A stretch of DNA of 64,000 bases, taken from Herbaspirillum sp. AP02. GTDB taxonomy: Bacteria > Pseudomonadota > Gammaproteobacteria > Burkholderiales > Burkholderiaceae_D. Under the pieces are notes generated by a model. The model was not told where the DNA came from, ran no database searches, and saw only the letters and a program-made list of their open reading frames with translations. The translations under genes and the position numbers were made by a program. Within the stretch, counting starts at the first letter, position 1; each line of letters starts with the position of its first letter. The stretch spans positions 124,001 through 188,000 of the forward strand of contig NZ_JADWMY010000005.1 of NCBI RefSeq assembly GCF_015767275.1, given 5' to 3'. Of the stretch, positions 53,950 to 64,000 are shown piece after piece.

Positions 53950-55140
53950 TCAGTCCGCCTGCTTGCGCAGGAAGGCCGGGATGTCGTAGGTTTCCATGCC
54001 GTTCTTTTCCAGTGCGCGCACGGTGTCGGAGGCCGACTCGCGACGCCACACGGCCGGCGCCTTCAAACCACCGAAAGTAGCACCGCCCGCTTGCGCGGCG
54101 CCTTGCGGCATCACGCCACCAACGGCCATCATCGGTTCGTTGTGGGTACCGGTACGCATGACCGGGGTCTGCACCAGCTGCACGGCCTTGCGGGCACGGC
54201 CCAGGCCGGTGGCCACCACGGTGACGCGGATCTCGTCGCCCATGCTGTCGTCGTAGGCAATACCCTGGGCGATGGAAGCGTCAGGGGCAGCGAAGGCACG
54301 CACGGTCGCCATCACTTCCTTGATTTCCTTACCCTTCAGGCCACGGCTGGCGGTCACGTTGACCAGCACGCCGCGGGCGCCCGACAGGTCGATGCCGTCC
54401 AGCAGCGGCGAGGCCACGGCCTGCTCGGCGGCCACGCGGGCGCGGTCCACGCCGGCAGCGGTGGCGGTCCCCATCATGGCCTTGCCCTGCTCGCCCATGA
54501 TGGTCTTGACGTCGTTGAAGTCGACGTTGATATGGCCCGGGACATTGATGATCTCGGCAATACCAGCCACGGCGTTGTTGAGCACGTCATCGGCGTGGGA
54601 CAGCCATTCGATCATGCTGTCGTCTTCGTAGATCTCTTCCAGCTTTTCATTGAGGATGATGATCAGCGAATCGACGTGCTGGGTCAGCTCTTCCAGACCG
54701 GCATCGGCGATGTCCATGCACTTCTGGCCTTCGTAGGAGAACGGCTTGGAGACCACGGCCACGGTCAGCGCGCCCAGCGACTTGGCCACCTGCGCCACCA
54801 CCGGTGCAGCACCCGTGCCGGTGCCGCCACCCATGCCGGCGGCGATGAAGACCATGTGCGCACCGCGCAGGGAATCTTCGATGCGGGCACGGGTTTCCTC
54901 GGCCAGACGGCGACCGACGTCAGGCTGCATGCCGGCGCCCAGACCGGTATCACCGATCTGGATGACGTTATGCGCCTTGGATTGCTTGAGCGCCTGGGCA
55001 TCCGTGTTGGCGGCGATGAATTCGACGCCAGACACACCCTTGTTAATCATGTGCTGCACGGCATTGCCGCCAGCACCGCCAACGCCAACGACCTTGATGA
55101 TCGTCCCCAGCGTCGCATTGTCGACCATATCGATTTCCAT
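53950..55140 (-). CDS. ftsZ: Cell division protein FtsZ
   Basis: 396 residues from ATG 55140, with AAGGAG 5 bases upstream. FtsZ is the tubulin-like GTPase that forms the Z ring. The start [16 protein letters not shown], the tubulin signature [10 protein letters not shown] (about 110-119), and the T7 loop [11 protein letters not shown] are present. The linker after about 320 is short and the C-terminal peptide [16 protein letters not shown], which binds FtsA, is intact. It is the last division gene of the cluster and is separated from ftsA by 335 bp that may carry its own promoters. Confidence 0.98.
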   Translation of the reverse strand: MEIDMVDNATLGTIIKVVGVGGAGGNAVQHMINKGVSGVEFIAANTDAQALKQSKAHNVIQIGDTGLGAGMQPDVGRRLAEETRARIEDSLRGAHMVFIAAGMGGGTGTGAAPVVAQVAKSLGALTVAVVSKPFSYEGQKCMDIADAGLEELTQHVDSLIIILNEKLEEIYEDDSMIEWLSHADDVLNNAVAGIAEIINVPGHINVDFNDVKTIMGEQGKAMMGTATAAGVDRARVAAEQAVASPLLDGIDLSGARGVLVNVTASRGLKGKEIKEVMATVRAFAAPDASIAQGIAYDDSMGDEIRVTVVATGLGRARKAVQLVQTPVMRTGTHNEPMMAVGGVMPQGAAQAGGATFGGLKAPAVWRRESASDTVRALEKNGMETYDIPAFLRKQAD

Positions 55141-55475
55141 GATGACTCCTTAAAATATGTGTGTCCTGCAGCTGGCAGTTGATAGGCATCACGCGGTGTG
55201 ACGACTAGCAACTGATCACTGCTGTCTATATGTTCAATTCCCTGTTGCTGCTGCTTTTACTTTTGAAACCAATGCTGCCGATGCTACCAATGCTACGAAT
55301 GAATGTTGCGAGTCATGCGTGATACCGCTATTCCAACCAAACCGTCCTGCCCATCTGCTGGCGTACTGTCCATGTCGACTGCCTGAACCCTACAACCGTT
55401 ACGCCAGCGTCCACCAATGCTTTTACATCCTGATGCATTCCGCAGCCCGCCGGTAATGCCCGCCGGACGCGGCCC
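55141..55475. other. ftsA-ftsZ intergenic region
   Basis: 335 bp without a gene. It contains a short tandem run with a 9-bp period (AATGCTGCC GATGCTACC AATGCTACG) at 55271-55297. No promoter passes a strict -35/-10 test, but a length this great between ftsA and ftsZ suggests separate ftsZ control. Confidence 0.55.
55271..55297. repeat. Three 9-bp tandem repeats between ftsA and ftsZ
   Basis: AATGCTGCC, GATGCTACC and AATGCTACG follow each other directly, and a degenerate AATGAATGT continues the pattern. The array lies about 130 bp before the ftsZ start. Confidence 0.7.
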
Positions 55476-56708
55476 TCAGAAGTTGCCGAGGAACCATTCC
55501 TTCATGCGCTGCCAGACCGCCTTCACCGAGCCTTCCTGGCGGGTCACGATGTAGCCGCGCAGGTATTGCTTCTTGGCTTCCTGCAACAGGCCCAGGACGG
55601 TCGAGTAGCGCGGGCTGCGCACCACGTCGGCCAGCTGGCCGCTGTATTCCGGCGTGCCCAGTCGGGCCGGCTTGAGGAAGATGTCTTCGGCCAGCTCGGT
55701 CATGCCCGGCATCATCGCCGAGCCGCCGGTGAGGACGATGCCCGAGGACAGCACTTCTTCGTAGCCCGACTCGCGCACCACCTGGTGCACCAGCGCAAAC
55801 AGTTCTTCCACGCGCGGCTCGATGACCGCCGCCAGCGCCTGGCGCGACAGGGTGCGCGGATTGCGGTCGCCCAGGCCCGGCACTTCCAGCGTCTCGGTCG
55901 GATCGGCCAGGATCTGCTTGGCCACGCCATAGCGCAGCTTGATTTCCTCGGCCTCCAGCGTGGGCGTGCGCAGCGCCATGGCAATGTCGTTGGTGATCTG
56001 GTCACCGGCGATGGGGATCACGGCCGTATGGCGGATCGCACCTTCGGTGAACACCGCCACGTCGGTGGTACCGCCACCGATATCGACCAGCACCACGCCC
56101 AGTTCGCGCTCGTCAGTGGTCAGCACCGAATCGGCCGAGGCCATCGGTTGCAGGATCAGGTCCGAGACTTCCAGGCCACAGCGGCGCACGCACTTGACGA
56201 TGTTCTGTACGGCCGAGACGGCGCCGGTGACGATGTGCACCTTCACTTCAAGGCGGATGCCGCTCATGCCGATGGGCTCGCGCACGTCTTCCTGGTTGTC
56301 GACGATGAATTCCTGCGGGACCGTATGCAGCAATTGCTGATCGGTCGGGATGTTGACCGCCTTGGCCGTCTCGATCACGCGGGAGACATCGGCCGCCGTG
56401 ACTTCCTTGTCCTTGATGGCCACCATGCCGCTGGAGTTGAAGCTGCGGATGTGGCTGCCGGCAATGCCGGTATAGACATTGCGGATCTTGCAGTCGGCCA
56501 TCAGCTCGGCCTCTTCCAGGGCGCGCTGGATGGATTCGACGGTGGCTTCGATATTGACCACCACCCCCTTCTTGAGCCCCTTGGATTCGGACTGGCCCAG
56601 CCCGATCACTTCATGGCGGCCGTCGGGCAGCACCTCGGCCACCACCGCCACCACTTTCGAGGTGCCGATGTCCAGGCCGACGATCAGATTTTTTGCGTCT
56701 TTTGTCAT
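55476..56708 (-). CDS. ftsA: Cell division protein FtsA
   Basis: 410 residues. FtsA is the actin-like membrane tether of the Z ring. The actin-fold ATP site is visible: LIVGLDIGTSKVVAVVAE near the start, VVLVDIGGGTTDVAVFTEG (about 200-218), IPIAGDQITNDIAMAL and IVLTGGSAMMPGM. The C-terminal amphipathic helix that binds the membrane is AVWQRMKEWFLGNF. It lies 10 bp after ftsQ and is followed by the long ftsZ leader. Confidence 0.97.
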   Translation of the reverse strand: MTKDAKNLIVGLDIGTSKVVAVVAEVLPDGRHEVIGLGQSESKGLKKGVVVNIEATVESIQRALEEAELMADCKIRNVYTGIAGSHIRSFNSSGMVAIKDKEVTAADVSRVIETAKAVNIPTDQQLLHTVPQEFIVDNQEDVREPIGMSGIRLEVKVHIVTGAVSAVQNIVKCVRRCGLEVSDLILQPMASADSVLTTDERELGVVLVDIGGGTTDVAVFTEGAIRHTAVIPIAGDQITNDIAMALRTPTLEAEEIKLRYGVAKQILADPTETLEVPGLGDRNPRTLSRQALAAVIEPRVEELFALVHQVVRESGYEEVLSSGIVLTGGSAMMPGMTELAEDIFLKPARLGTPEYSGQLADVVRSPRYSTVLGLLQEAKKQYLRGYIVTRQEGSVKAVWQRMKEWFLGNF

Positions 56709-56718
56709 AGCGTTCCGC

Positions 56719-57489
56719 TTATTTCTTTTTCCCGTTCATTGCCGCCAGCACCATGCCATCCGCCTTCAACGCCATCCCGTTGGGATAGCGCAAGTCGACA
56801 CTTTCAATCTTGCCCTGCAATCTTTCCAGCAGTTGCGGATACACCGCCACCAGCCTTGCCACACGTTCCTTCAAGACCGCATCGCCCTGGTCGCGCCCCA
56901 GTTCGACCGTCATGCCGTTGTCCAGGCGCACCGTCCAGGCATAACGATTGGACAGCACCAGCGATTCCGGCTCCAGCTTGATCGGTGCGAACCACTGGCG
57001 GAACAGCGCCAGCCGGGCCACCACCTGCTGCTCGCTACCGGGCGGGCCATCGAATTCCAGCAGGTCACCGTCGTCCTCGGCCTCGGCCAGGTTGGCGGTA
57101 AACACATCGCCCTTCTGCGACAACAACTTGCCATCTTCACCCCAGGTACCCAGGGCCTTGTGTTCCTCGATCTTCACCACCAGCCGGTCCGGCCATTCGC
57201 GCCGCACCATGGCCTTGCGCACCCAGGGCACGGCCTCGAAGGCCGCCCGCACCGCCGTCAGGTCGGCAGTGAAGAAATTGCCGTGGATGCGCGGCACCGC
57301 CGTCGCCCGCACCGTCAACGCATTGACCTTTTCCAGCGGCAACTCGCCGGCGGATTCGATGCGTATCGTGTGCAGCGTAAACATCGGCCGCTGCGCCACC
57401 CACCACAAACCGGATGCCACCAGGGCCAGCAGCACCAGCGCAATGAGCGCACTGCTGATGGCGTTGAGCATCTTGACGTCCTGCCACAT
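56719..57489 (-). CDS. ftsQ: Cell division protein FtsQ
   Basis: 256 residues. FtsQ is a bitopic inner-membrane protein linking early and late division proteins. The single membrane helix is near residues 10-32 (SSALIALVLLALVASGLWWVA), then the POTRA domain (about 38-108: FTLHTIRIES, VRAAFEAVPWVRKAMVRREWPDRLVVKIEEHKALG as landmark region) and the beta domain (about 110-245). The C-terminal tail is short and basic. It is 30 bp after ddl. Confidence 0.95.
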   Translation of the reverse strand: MWQDVKMLNAISSALIALVLLALVASGLWWVAQRPMFTLHTIRIESAGELPLEKVNALTVRATAVPRIHGNFFTADLTAVRAAFEAVPWVRKAMVRREWPDRLVVKIEEHKALGTWGEDGKLLSQKGDVFTANLAEAEDDGDLLEFDGPPGSEQQVVARLALFRQWFAPIKLEPESLVLSNRYAWTVRLDNGMTVELGRDQGDAVLKERVARLVAVYPQLLERLQGKIESVDLRYPNGMALKADGMVLAAMNGKKK

Positions 57490-57519
57490 CGACGCGCGCG
57501 CTCCCTTAGACCCGAACCA

Positions 57520-58524
57520 TCACGACTGGCCCGCCTGCGGCGTCCAGTCCTTGGAAGGCGTCATGTCCAGCGCCGCCATCTGCAGGATTTCGCAACACAG
57601 GTCCTCATAGCTCATGCCCACCGCCTTGGCCGCCATCGGCACCAGCGAGTGACCGGTCATGCCGGGCGAGGTGTTGATTTCCAGCAGATAGGGTTCGGCC
57701 TTGCCATCGGTTTCGCGCAGCATGAAATCGACGCGGCTCCAGCCACGGCAACCCAGCGCATTGAAAGCCTGTACCGCCAGATCACGCAGATGGCGCGTCA
57801 GTTCCTCGTCAAGCGGGGCCGGACACAAATATTTCGTATCGTCGGTGAAATACTTGTTCTGGTAATCATAGTTACCCTCCGGTGCGCGGATCTCGATGAC
57901 CGGCAAGGCACGCGCCTCGCGGCCCGTTCCCAGCACCGGCACGGTCAGCTCGCGACCACGGATGAATTCCTCGGCCAGCACCACGCTGTCGTAGCGGGCG
58001 CACAGGTCGAAGCCTTCCTGCATGTCCGAATAGCCGTTGACCTTGGCGATGCCGATGGTCGAGCCTTCGTGCGGCGCCTTGAGCATCAACGGCAGGCCCA
58101 GTTCGTCCGGTACCAGGCGCAGCTGCTCGCGGCCGGTGGCCTTGGCGTCCAGCGTCAGGAAGCGCGGCGTGGGCAGGCCGTGCGAGAGCCAGATGCGCTT
58201 GGTCATGACCTTGTCCATGGCAATGCTGGAAGCCATCACGCCGGGGCCGGTATAGGGCAGGCCCATCTGTTCCAGCGCACCCTGCAGCGTGCCGTCTTCG
58301 CCATAGCGGCCATGCAGGGCGATGAAGACGCGGTCGAACTTCTCGGCCTGCAGTTCGCCCAGCGAGCGCACGGCAGGGTCGAAGGGATGCGCATCCACGC
58401 CCTTGCTGCGCAAGGCTTGCAGCACGCCATTGCCCGACATCATCGACACTTCACGTTCGGCCGAACGACCGCCGAAGAGCACGCCGACGCGGCCGAAGGC
58501 CTTGATCTGGTCCTGGCTGATCAT
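57520..58524 (-). CDS. ddl: D-alanine--D-alanine ligase
   Basis: 334 residues. It makes the D-Ala-D-Ala dipeptide used by MurF. The ATP-grasp fold is seen: [18 protein letters not shown] at the start, [24 protein letters not shown] and the C-terminal metal-binding [18 protein letters not shown]. It overlaps the murC stop by 4 bp (ATGA). Its position between murC and ftsQ in the dcw cluster corresponds to ddlB. Confidence 0.97.
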   Translation of the reverse strand: MISQDQIKAFGRVGVLFGGRSAEREVSMMSGNGVLQALRSKGVDAHPFDPAVRSLGELQAEKFDRVFIALHGRYGEDGTLQGALEQMGLPYTGPGVMASSIAMDKVMTKRIWLSHGLPTPRFLTLDAKATGREQLRLVPDELGLPLMLKAPHEGSTIGIAKVNGYSDMQEGFDLCARYDSVVLAEEFIRGRELTVPVLGTGREARALPVIEIRAPEGNYDYQNKYFTDDTKYLCPAPLDEELTRHLRDLAVQAFNALGCRGWSRVDFMLRETDGKAEPYLLEINTSPGMTGHSLVPMAAKAVGMSYEDLCCEILQMAALDMTPSKDWTPQAGQS

Positions 58525-59948
58525 GCGGCCCCCTGTTCATTGTTGCCACCGGCCTGCGCCACCAGGCGGCCCGGCACGGCGGAAATCGATCCCGCGCCCA
58601 TGGTCATGACCACGTCGCCGTCGCGCACCACGTTGCGGATGGTCTCGGGCATGTCGCCGATGTCGGCGACGAACACCGGCTCGACCTTGCCGGCAGCACG
58701 CAGCGCATGCGCCAGCGAACGGCCGTCGGCGGCCACGATGGGTGCTTCACCGGCCGAATACACCTCACCCAGCACCAGCACATCCGGCGAGGACAGCACC
58801 TTGACGAAGTCCTCGAACAGGTCGCGCGTGCGGGTATAGCGATGCGGCTGGAAGGCCAGCACCAGGCGGCGGCCCGGATAGGCGCCACGGGCGGCGGCGA
58901 TGGTGGCAGCGGTCTCGACCGGATGGTGACCGTAGTCGTCTACCAGCGTGAAGTGGCCGGCCGGCTTGCCCTGGGCATCGGTGATCGGCACTTCGCCGTA
59001 GCGGGTGAAGCGGCGACCGACACCATTGAATTCGGTCAGCGCCTTCTGGGTGGCGGCGTCGTCCACGTCCAGCTCGCGCGCAATGGCGATGGCGGCGCAG
59101 GCGTTCTGCACGTTGTGCATGCCGGGCTGGTTCAGGCTCACCTGCATGGGGGCGTAGCCGTCCTGGATCACGGTGAACTCCATCTTGCCGTCCACCGCCT
59201 TGGCGTCGATGGCGCGCACGTCGGCATCGTCATGGAAACCGTAGGTGAGGATGGGCTTGGACACCATCGGCATGATCTCGCGCACATGCGGATCATCCAG
59301 GCACAGCACGGCCACGCCGTAGAACGGCAGGCGCTGGGTGAATTCGACGAAGGCCTGCTTCAGACGCGCGAAGTCATGGTTGTAGGTCTCCATGTGATCG
59401 GCGTCGATGTTGGTGATCACCTCGATGACCGGCATCAGGTTCAGGAACGAGGCATCGGACTCGTCGGCTTCGGCCACGATGAATTCGCCGGTCCCCAGTT
59501 TGGCGTTGGCGCCGGCGCTGGTGAGGCGGCCACCGATGACGAAGGTCGGGTCCAGCCCACCCTGCGCCAGCACGCTGGCCACCAGGCTGGTGGTGGTGGT
59601 CTTGCCGTGGGTGCCGGCGATGGCGATGCCCTTCTTCAGGCGCATCAGCTCGCCCAGCATCACCGCACGCGGCACGATGGGGATGTGTTTCTTGCGCGCT
59701 GCCAGCACTTCCGGATTGTCGCCCTTGACGGCGGTGGAGGTGACGATGGCGTCGGCGCCCTCGATGTTCTCGGCCGCATGGCCGTAGCGGATGCAGGCAC
59801 CCAGTTGCGCCAGGCGCTGGGTGGCGGCGTTGCTGCCCAGATCGGAGCCGGAGACGCCATAGCCCAGGTTCAGCAGAACCTCGGCGATGCCGCTCATCCC
59901 GGAGCCGCCGATACCGACGAAGTGGATGTTCTTGACGCGATGCTTCAT
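58521..59948 (-). CDS. murC: UDP-N-acetylmuramate--L-alanine ligase
   Basis: 475 residues. MurC adds the first amino acid of the peptidoglycan stem peptide. The N-terminal UDP-binding motif is [17 protein letters not shown]; the ATP P-loop is [12 protein letters not shown] (about 115-126). The central and C-terminal domains show [13 protein letters not shown] and [12 protein letters not shown]. It overlaps murG by 4 bp and ddl by 4 bp. Confidence 0.97.
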   Translation of the reverse strand: MKHRVKNIHFVGIGGSGMSGIAEVLLNLGYGVSGSDLGSNAATQRLAQLGACIRYGHAAENIEGADAIVTSTAVKGDNPEVLAARKKHIPIVPRAVMLGELMRLKKGIAIAGTHGKTTTTSLVASVLAQGGLDPTFVIGGRLTSAGANAKLGTGEFIVAEADESDASFLNLMPVIEVITNIDADHMETYNHDFARLKQAFVEFTQRLPFYGVAVLCLDDPHVREIMPMVSKPILTYGFHDDADVRAIDAKAVDGKMEFTVIQDGYAPMQVSLNQPGMHNVQNACAAIAIARELDVDDAATQKALTEFNGVGRRFTRYGEVPITDAQGKPAGHFTLVDDYGHHPVETAATIAAARGAYPGRRLVLAFQPHRYTRTRDLFEDFVKVLSSPDVLVLGEVYSAGEAPIVAADGRSLAHALRAAGKVEPVFVADIGDMPETIRNVVRDGDVVMTMGAGSISAVPGRLVAQAGGNNEQGAA

Positions 59949-61027
59949 GGTGTTACCAGTCCTTCCAGCACGCGCGCGATTGCCTCATTGGCATCGCGCC
60001 GGCCTTGTTCGTATGCCGCCTGCGCCATTTCATGGCATGCAGCGCGGTCCAGTTTCTGCAGCAAACCGGCCAGGTGTTCCGGCGTCAGTTCGCGTTGTGG
60101 CAGGTGGATCGCCGCCTTGTTGGCGGCCATCCACCTGGCGTTGTCGATCTGGTGCGAGGTCGTCGAGACCGCCAGCGGTACCAGCACGCTGGCCACGCCA
60201 GCAGCGGTCAGCTCGGAGACCGTGATCGCGCCGGCGCGGCAGATCACCAGATCGGCCTCGGCGTAGCGACGCGGCATGTCGTCGATGAAATCGAGCACCT
60301 CGGCCTGTACGCCGGCGGCTTCATAGGCCGCGCGCAGCGCGACGATATGCTGCTTGCCTGACTGGTGCGTGACTTGCGGGCGCAATTCGACAGGCAGCCG
60401 GGCCAGCGCGGCAGGCACGTTGTCGTTCAGCACCTTGGCGCCCAGGCTGCCGCCCACCACCAGGATCTTCAGCGGGCCGGTGCGCGCGGCGTAACGCTGG
60501 CCCGGTTGCGGCAGGGCGATGATTTCCTTGCGCACCGGATTGCCGGTGACCTCGGCCTTGCCGGCCGCCCGGCCGAAATCGGCGGGGAAGCCGAACAGGA
60601 CCTTGTCGGCCAGCGGCGTCAAGGTCTTGTTGGACAGCAGCAGCGCCGCGTCGGCATTGACCAGCACCAGCGGCTTGCCGCGCAGGCGCGCCATGGCGCC
60701 ACCAGGTACGGTGACATAGCCGCCCATGCCCAGCACCACGTCCGGGCGACGCTGGCCGAGGATGCTGAAGCAACGCAAGAAGCTGGCCGCCAGGCACCAC
60801 ACGCCCTTGACCGTATGCATCAGGCCCTTGCCGCGCAGACCGGCGAAGACGATGCTGTCCATCTCCACGCCATGGCGCGGCACCAGCTCGCGCTCCATGC
60901 CGTGGGTGGTACCCAGCCAGGACACCTGCCAGCCACGCGCACGCATGGTCTCGGCAATGGCCAGGCCGGGGAAGATATGACCACCGGTCCCGGCCGCCAT
61001 GATCAGCAGCTTGCGCGGCGCGTTCAT
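59945..61027 (-). CDS. murG: UDP-N-acetylglucosamine--lipid II transferase MurG
   Basis: 360 residues from ATG 61027, which overlaps the ftsW stop by 4 bp. MurG adds GlcNAc to lipid I to make lipid II on the cytoplasmic face. The donor/acceptor motifs are [17 protein letters not shown] (about 10-26), [10 protein letters not shown] and [13 protein letters not shown], with [19 protein letters not shown] in the C-terminal domain. It has no membrane segment. Part of the continuous murD-ftsW-murG-murC-ddl run. Confidence 0.97.
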   Translation of the reverse strand: MNAPRKLLIMAAGTGGHIFPGLAIAETMRARGWQVSWLGTTHGMERELVPRHGVEMDSIVFAGLRGKGLMHTVKGVWCLAASFLRCFSILGQRRPDVVLGMGGYVTVPGGAMARLRGKPLVLVNADAALLLSNKTLTPLADKVLFGFPADFGRAAGKAEVTGNPVRKEIIALPQPGQRYAARTGPLKILVVGGSLGAKVLNDNVPAALARLPVELRPQVTHQSGKQHIVALRAAYEAAGVQAEVLDFIDDMPRRYAEADLVICRAGAITVSELTAAGVASVLVPLAVSTTSHQIDNARWMAANKAAIHLPQRELTPEHLAGLLQKLDRAACHEMAQAAYEQGRRDANEAIARVLEGLVTP

Positions 61028-62289
61028 AGGCGACCTCCGCGCATCAGGACCCGGTTTTCGTAATCGATGCGCAACAGGATGGCCAGGCCCACGCAGTTCA
61101 ACAGCACGCCCGATCCACCGTAGCTCATCAGCGGCAGCGTCAGGCCCTTGGTGGGCAAGAGACCCAGGTTCACACCCATGTTGATGAAGGCCTGCACACC
61201 CAGCCAGATGCCGATGCCCTTGGCCACCAGGCCGGCAAAGGTCAGGTCCAGCGCGATGGCCTGGCGGCCGATCTCGAAGGCGTGCTTGACCAGCCAGTAG
61301 AACAGCAGCACCACCACCAGCACACCGACGAAACCGAGTTCCTCGCCGATCACGGCCAGCAGGAAGTCGGTATGCGCCTCCGGCAGGTAATGCAATTTTT
61401 CCACGCTGCTGCCCAGGCCCACGCCGAACAGCTCGCCCCGCCCGAAGGCGATCAGCGAGTGCGACAGCTGGTAGGCCTTGCCCAGCGCATTTTCTTCTTC
61501 CCACGGGTTCAGGTAGGCGAAGATACGCTCGCGCCGCCAGGGCGAAGTCACGATCACCAGCGAGAACACGCCCACCAGCGTGGCACCGATGCCGCCGAAC
61601 CAGACGCCATTGATACCGCCCAGGAACAGGATGCCCATGGCGATGCAGACGATCACGCCGAACGCCCCCAGGTCCGGCTCCAGCAGCAGCAACAGGCCCA
61701 CCAGGCCGACGGCCGCGGCCATCGGGAAGAAGCCCTTGACCAGCTTGTGCATCACCGCCTGCTTGCGCACCGTGTAGTCGGCCGCATACAGGACGATGAA
61801 CAACTTCATCAGCTCGGAAGGCTGCAGGTTGATGATCTTCAGCGAGAGCCAGCGCTTGGCGCCGTTGACACCCTTGCCCACACCGGGCACCAGCACCATC
61901 AGCAGCAGGATCAGGGTGATGCCGAACAGATAAGGCGCCCACTTCTGCCAGGTCTCGATGCGCACGCGGAAGGCCAGCGCGCCAGCAATGATGGAGACCA
62001 CGATGAAGATCGCCTGGCGCATCAGGAAATGGTAATTCGAGTACGAGGCGTACTTGGGCGAATCGGGCAAGGCCACCGAGGCCGAGTACACCATCACCAT
62101 GCCGAACAGCATCAGCAGCAAGACCACCCAGATCAGCGGCTGGTCGTATTCCATCATGCGCGAGCGTTGCTCCAGACCGATGCTGCCCGATGCACTGCCG
62201 CGACCGGCCCGGACCCGGCCGGCGGCCGCCGGTGCAGCCTCCTTGAGGCCACCCAGCAAACTGCGCATCGATGACAGGTTCAGTTTCAT
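61024..62289 (-). CDS. ftsW: Lipid II polymerase FtsW
   Basis: 421 residues with about ten membrane segments. FtsW is the SEDS glycosyltransferase that polymerises lipid II at the septum with FtsI. A cytoplasmic start of about 45 residues is longer than usual (includes [18 protein letters not shown]). SEDS landmarks are [40 protein letters not shown] and the catalytic-loop region [13 protein letters not shown]. It overlaps murD and murG by 4 bp each. Confidence 0.97.
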   Translation of the reverse strand: MKLNLSSMRSLLGGLKEAAPAAAGRVRAGRGSASGSIGLEQRSRMMEYDQPLIWVVLLLMLFGMVMVYSASVALPDSPKYASYSNYHFLMRQAIFIVVSIIAGALAFRVRIETWQKWAPYLFGITLILLLMVLVPGVGKGVNGAKRWLSLKIINLQPSELMKLFIVLYAADYTVRKQAVMHKLVKGFFPMAAAVGLVGLLLLLEPDLGAFGVIVCIAMGILFLGGINGVWFGGIGATLVGVFSLVIVTSPWRRERIFAYLNPWEEENALGKAYQLSHSLIAFGRGELFGVGLGSSVEKLHYLPEAHTDFLLAVIGEELGFVGVLVVVLLFYWLVKHAFEIGRQAIALDLTFAGLVAKGIGIWLGVQAFINMGVNLGLLPTKGLTLPLMSYGGSGVLLNCVGLAILLRIDYENRVLMRGGRL

Positions 62290-64000
62290 GCCAGTACCTC
62301 GCCGCGCGAGAGCGCCAACTCACGCACCGCGTCCACGAAGACCTCGGCGCGATGGGCGTAATTGCGGAACATGTCCAGGCTGGCGCAGGCCGGCGACAGC
62401 AGTACGATGTCACCGGCGCGCGCGATCTCGCCGGCTTTTTCGACGGCGGCTTCCAGGCTGGCGCAGTCGATCAGTTCGACACCGCTGTCGGCCAGCGCAG
62501 CGCGGATGGCGGGAGCGTCACGACCGATCAGCAGCACGGCGCGGGCATATTTCTGTACCGGCAGGTCCAGCGGCGAGAAGTCCTGGCCCTTGCCGTCGCC
62601 ACCGGCAATCAACACGATGCGGTTCGGACGACCGCCCAGGCCCAGGCCGTTCAGGGCCGCCACGGTGGCGCCGACATTGGTGCCCTTGCTGTCGTCGTAA
62701 TAATCCACTTCCTGGATCACGCCGACCAGCTCCACCCGGTGCGGCTCGCCGGTGTAGTCGCGCAGGCCGTGCAGCAGCGGCGCCATCGGCAGGTCGATGG
62801 CGCGGCACAGGGCCAGCGCGGCCAGGGCATTCATGGCGTTGTGGGCACCGCGGATCTTGAGGGCATCGGCGGGCATCAGGCGCTTCAGGGTGACCGGGGG
62901 CGGCAGCATGTCCTTCTGCTTGCGACGACGCTTGCCTTCCGGCACCTCGTCGTCCTCATGCACGAAGGCATTGGCCAGCCACAGCATGCCGTTGTCGTTG
63001 ACCAGGCCGAAGCTATTGGGCGCGGTCGGCTCGTCCAGACCGAAGGTCGACAGCGGCGCGGCGCCGGAGGCCATCTCCATCACCAGCGCATCGTCGCGAT
63101 TGAGTACGCGCACAGTATCTTGGCCAAAGATACGGGCCTTGTCGGCGGCATAGTTTTCCATGCTGCCGTGCCAGTCCAGATGGTCCTGGGTCAGGTTCAG
63201 CACGGTGGCCGCATGCGGCTGCAGGCTGTGCGTGGTATGCAACTGGAAGCTGGACAGCTCCAGCACCCAGGCCTGCGGCAGGCTGCCACGGTAGGTCGGT
63301 TCCGGGGGCGGCGGCGGCGGGACTTCCACCAGCGCATCTTCCTCGGCCTTGCGGGAGACTTCCATGAAGTCGCCCAGGTTCATGGCTTCGCCGGTCGTGG
63401 CGGGCATATCGGGATCGGCCTGCGGCACGACGTCGGAGGCCACTTCCAGGGTGGCGGCGACGGCGGGGTCAACTGCTTCTGCAGCGACCGGCGTTTCGTC
63501 CAGCTCAGCGTTTTCTGGGGCTGCGGTCGCCTCAATGGTCTCAGTGGCCTCAGTCATCTCAGCAGCAGGCAGGTCTGTTTCGACAGCCTCGTGCGGCTGT
63601 TGCATCGGCCCGGTCGCTTCGCCGTCGTCAGCCGTTGCCAGCAGATCCAGCTGCGGGGCAGCGGGTGCATCAGTCGACAGCTCAGCAGACGAATCAGTGG
63701 ACGAATCAACCGGCAGATCGGCCCGCAGCACCGGCACGGCAATCGCTGCCGCCTCTTCGATGCGGGCGGCGGCGCGGCGATGCTTTTCGGCATCGGCCGC
63801 CTGCTGGGCATCCAGCACGGCCTGCTGCGCGGCTTGCGCCTCGGCTTCGGCCTGCGCCTGGGCTGCGGCGATCGCATCCTGCTCGGCCAGTTCGGCCAGG
63901 AAGACCTTGTCCCGGATCACCGCTTCGCGCAACACATCCAGCGCGGCCGGGCTGATGTTGCCGGCCACTTGCACCGACAGGCCGGCACGCTGGCACAGCA
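62286..64000 (-). CDS. murD: UDP-N-acetylmuramoylalanine--D-glutamate ligase MurD, C-terminal part with large insert
   Basis: The gene runs off the right edge, so the N-terminus with the UDP-binding and P-loop parts is missing. What remains begins with [20 protein letters not shown], the normal end of the N-terminal region, and rejoins the family at [17 protein letters not shown], with the ATP/metal motif [52 protein letters not shown] and [18 protein letters not shown]. Between these, about 200 residues (63291-63887) are Ala/Glu/Pro-rich, beginning with a likely coiled coil ([20 protein letters not shown]) and ending in PPPPPPEPT. Normal MurD has only a few residues here. The frame is open throughout. 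The enzyme core looks functional. Confidence 0.94.
   Translation of the reverse strand, partial: LCQRAGLSVQVAGNISPAALDVLREAVIRDKVFLAELAEQDAIAAAQAQAEAEAQAAQQAVLDAQQAADAEKHRRAAARIEEAAAIAVPVLRADLPVDSSTDSSAELSTDAPAAPQLDLLATADDGEATGPMQQPHEAVETDLPAAEMTEATETIEATAAPENAELDETPVAAEAVDPAVAATLEVASDVVPQADPDMPATTGEAMNLGDFMEVSRKAEEDALVEVPPPPPPEPTYRGSLPQAWVLELSSFQLHTTHSLQPHAATVLNLTQDHLDWHGSMENYAADKARIFGQDTVRVLNRDDALVMEMASGAAPLSTFGLDEPTAPNSFGLVNDNGMLWLANAFVHEDDEVPEGKRRRKQKDMLPPPVTLKRLMPADALKIRGAHNAMNALAALALCRAIDLPMAPLLHGLRDYTGEPHRVELVGVIQEVDYYDDSKGTNVGATVAALNGLGLGGRPNRIVLIAGGDGKGQDFSPLDLPVQKYARAVLLIGRDAPAIRAALADSGVELIDCASLEAAVEKAGEIARAGDIVLLSPACASLDMFRNYAHRAEVFVDAVRELALSRGEVLA

Noticed and set aside
59945-62413. 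MurG fused to a long N-terminal part
   Set aside because: The extra part is a shifted reading of ftsW. MurG starts at 61027, overlapping ftsW by 4 bp.

Overview
The window is about 64 kb of GC-rich bacterial chromosome, almost all of it conserved housekeeping genes. It looks like a betaproteobacterium of the order Burkholderiales, most likely family Oxalobacteraceae and Herbaspirillum-like. The reasons are the gene order (rplU-rpmA-obgE-proB; pilB-pilC-pilD-coaE-zapD-yacG; murD-ftsW-murG-murC-ddl-ftsQ-ftsA-ftsZ-peroxiredoxin-lpxC), two lysine/alanine-rich histone-H1-like proteins, a second long IF-1, and GC-rich codon use. The genus is an inference from memory of synteny; no search was run.

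Left third (1-26 kb): the 3' end of prmA with a zinc-ribbon membrane protein; a PfkB sugar/nucleoside kinase; a secreted peroxiredoxin; YggT; a histone-H1-like gene built on fifteen 30-bp repeats; class Ia ribonucleotide reductase (nrdA, nrdB) behind a promoter with two NrdR-like boxes; ampD, a PP0621-like protein and a CcsA/YpjD-type protein; a taurine/sulfonate-type ABC transporter; ffh; a SWIB protein with a histone-like tail; a small secreted cysteine protein; proS; rppH with a CNP1-like protein; proB; obgE; rpmA-rplU; ispB; and tRNA-Pro(CGG).

Accessory block (26-36 kb): between tRNA-Pro and a CorC/HlyC-type gene lie a small hypothetical gene, infA2, and a seven-gene minus-strand operon. 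The operon encodes a spermidine/putrescine-type ABC importer interleaved with a three-subunit FAD/iron-sulfur dehydrogenase of the HcnABC/opine-oxidase/hydroxyproline-dehydrogenase type. Five of its six gene junctions overlap by 4 bp, and a near-consensus sigma-54 promoter lies upstream. An IclR regulator and a GhrA-like 2-hydroxyacid dehydrogenase are divergently transcribed. This is the best candidate for an undescribed uptake-and-oxidation system.

Right part (36-64 kb): CorC/HlyC-type protein, type IV pilus/type II secretion ATPase (short form), PilC and prepilin peptidase, coaE, zapD, yacG; then on the minus strand mutT, a DUF815 ATPase, argJ, a GDSL-like esterase with a DUF2272 lipoprotein, secA and an M23 peptidase; dciA on the plus strand; then lpxC, a peroxiredoxin and the division and cell-wall cluster ftsZ to murD. 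MurD runs off the right edge and carries an unusual insert of about 200 residues that is Ala/Glu/Pro-rich.

No insertion sequence, prophage, CRISPR array or rRNA was found. Intrinsic terminators are unusually clear throughout and bound most transcription units.
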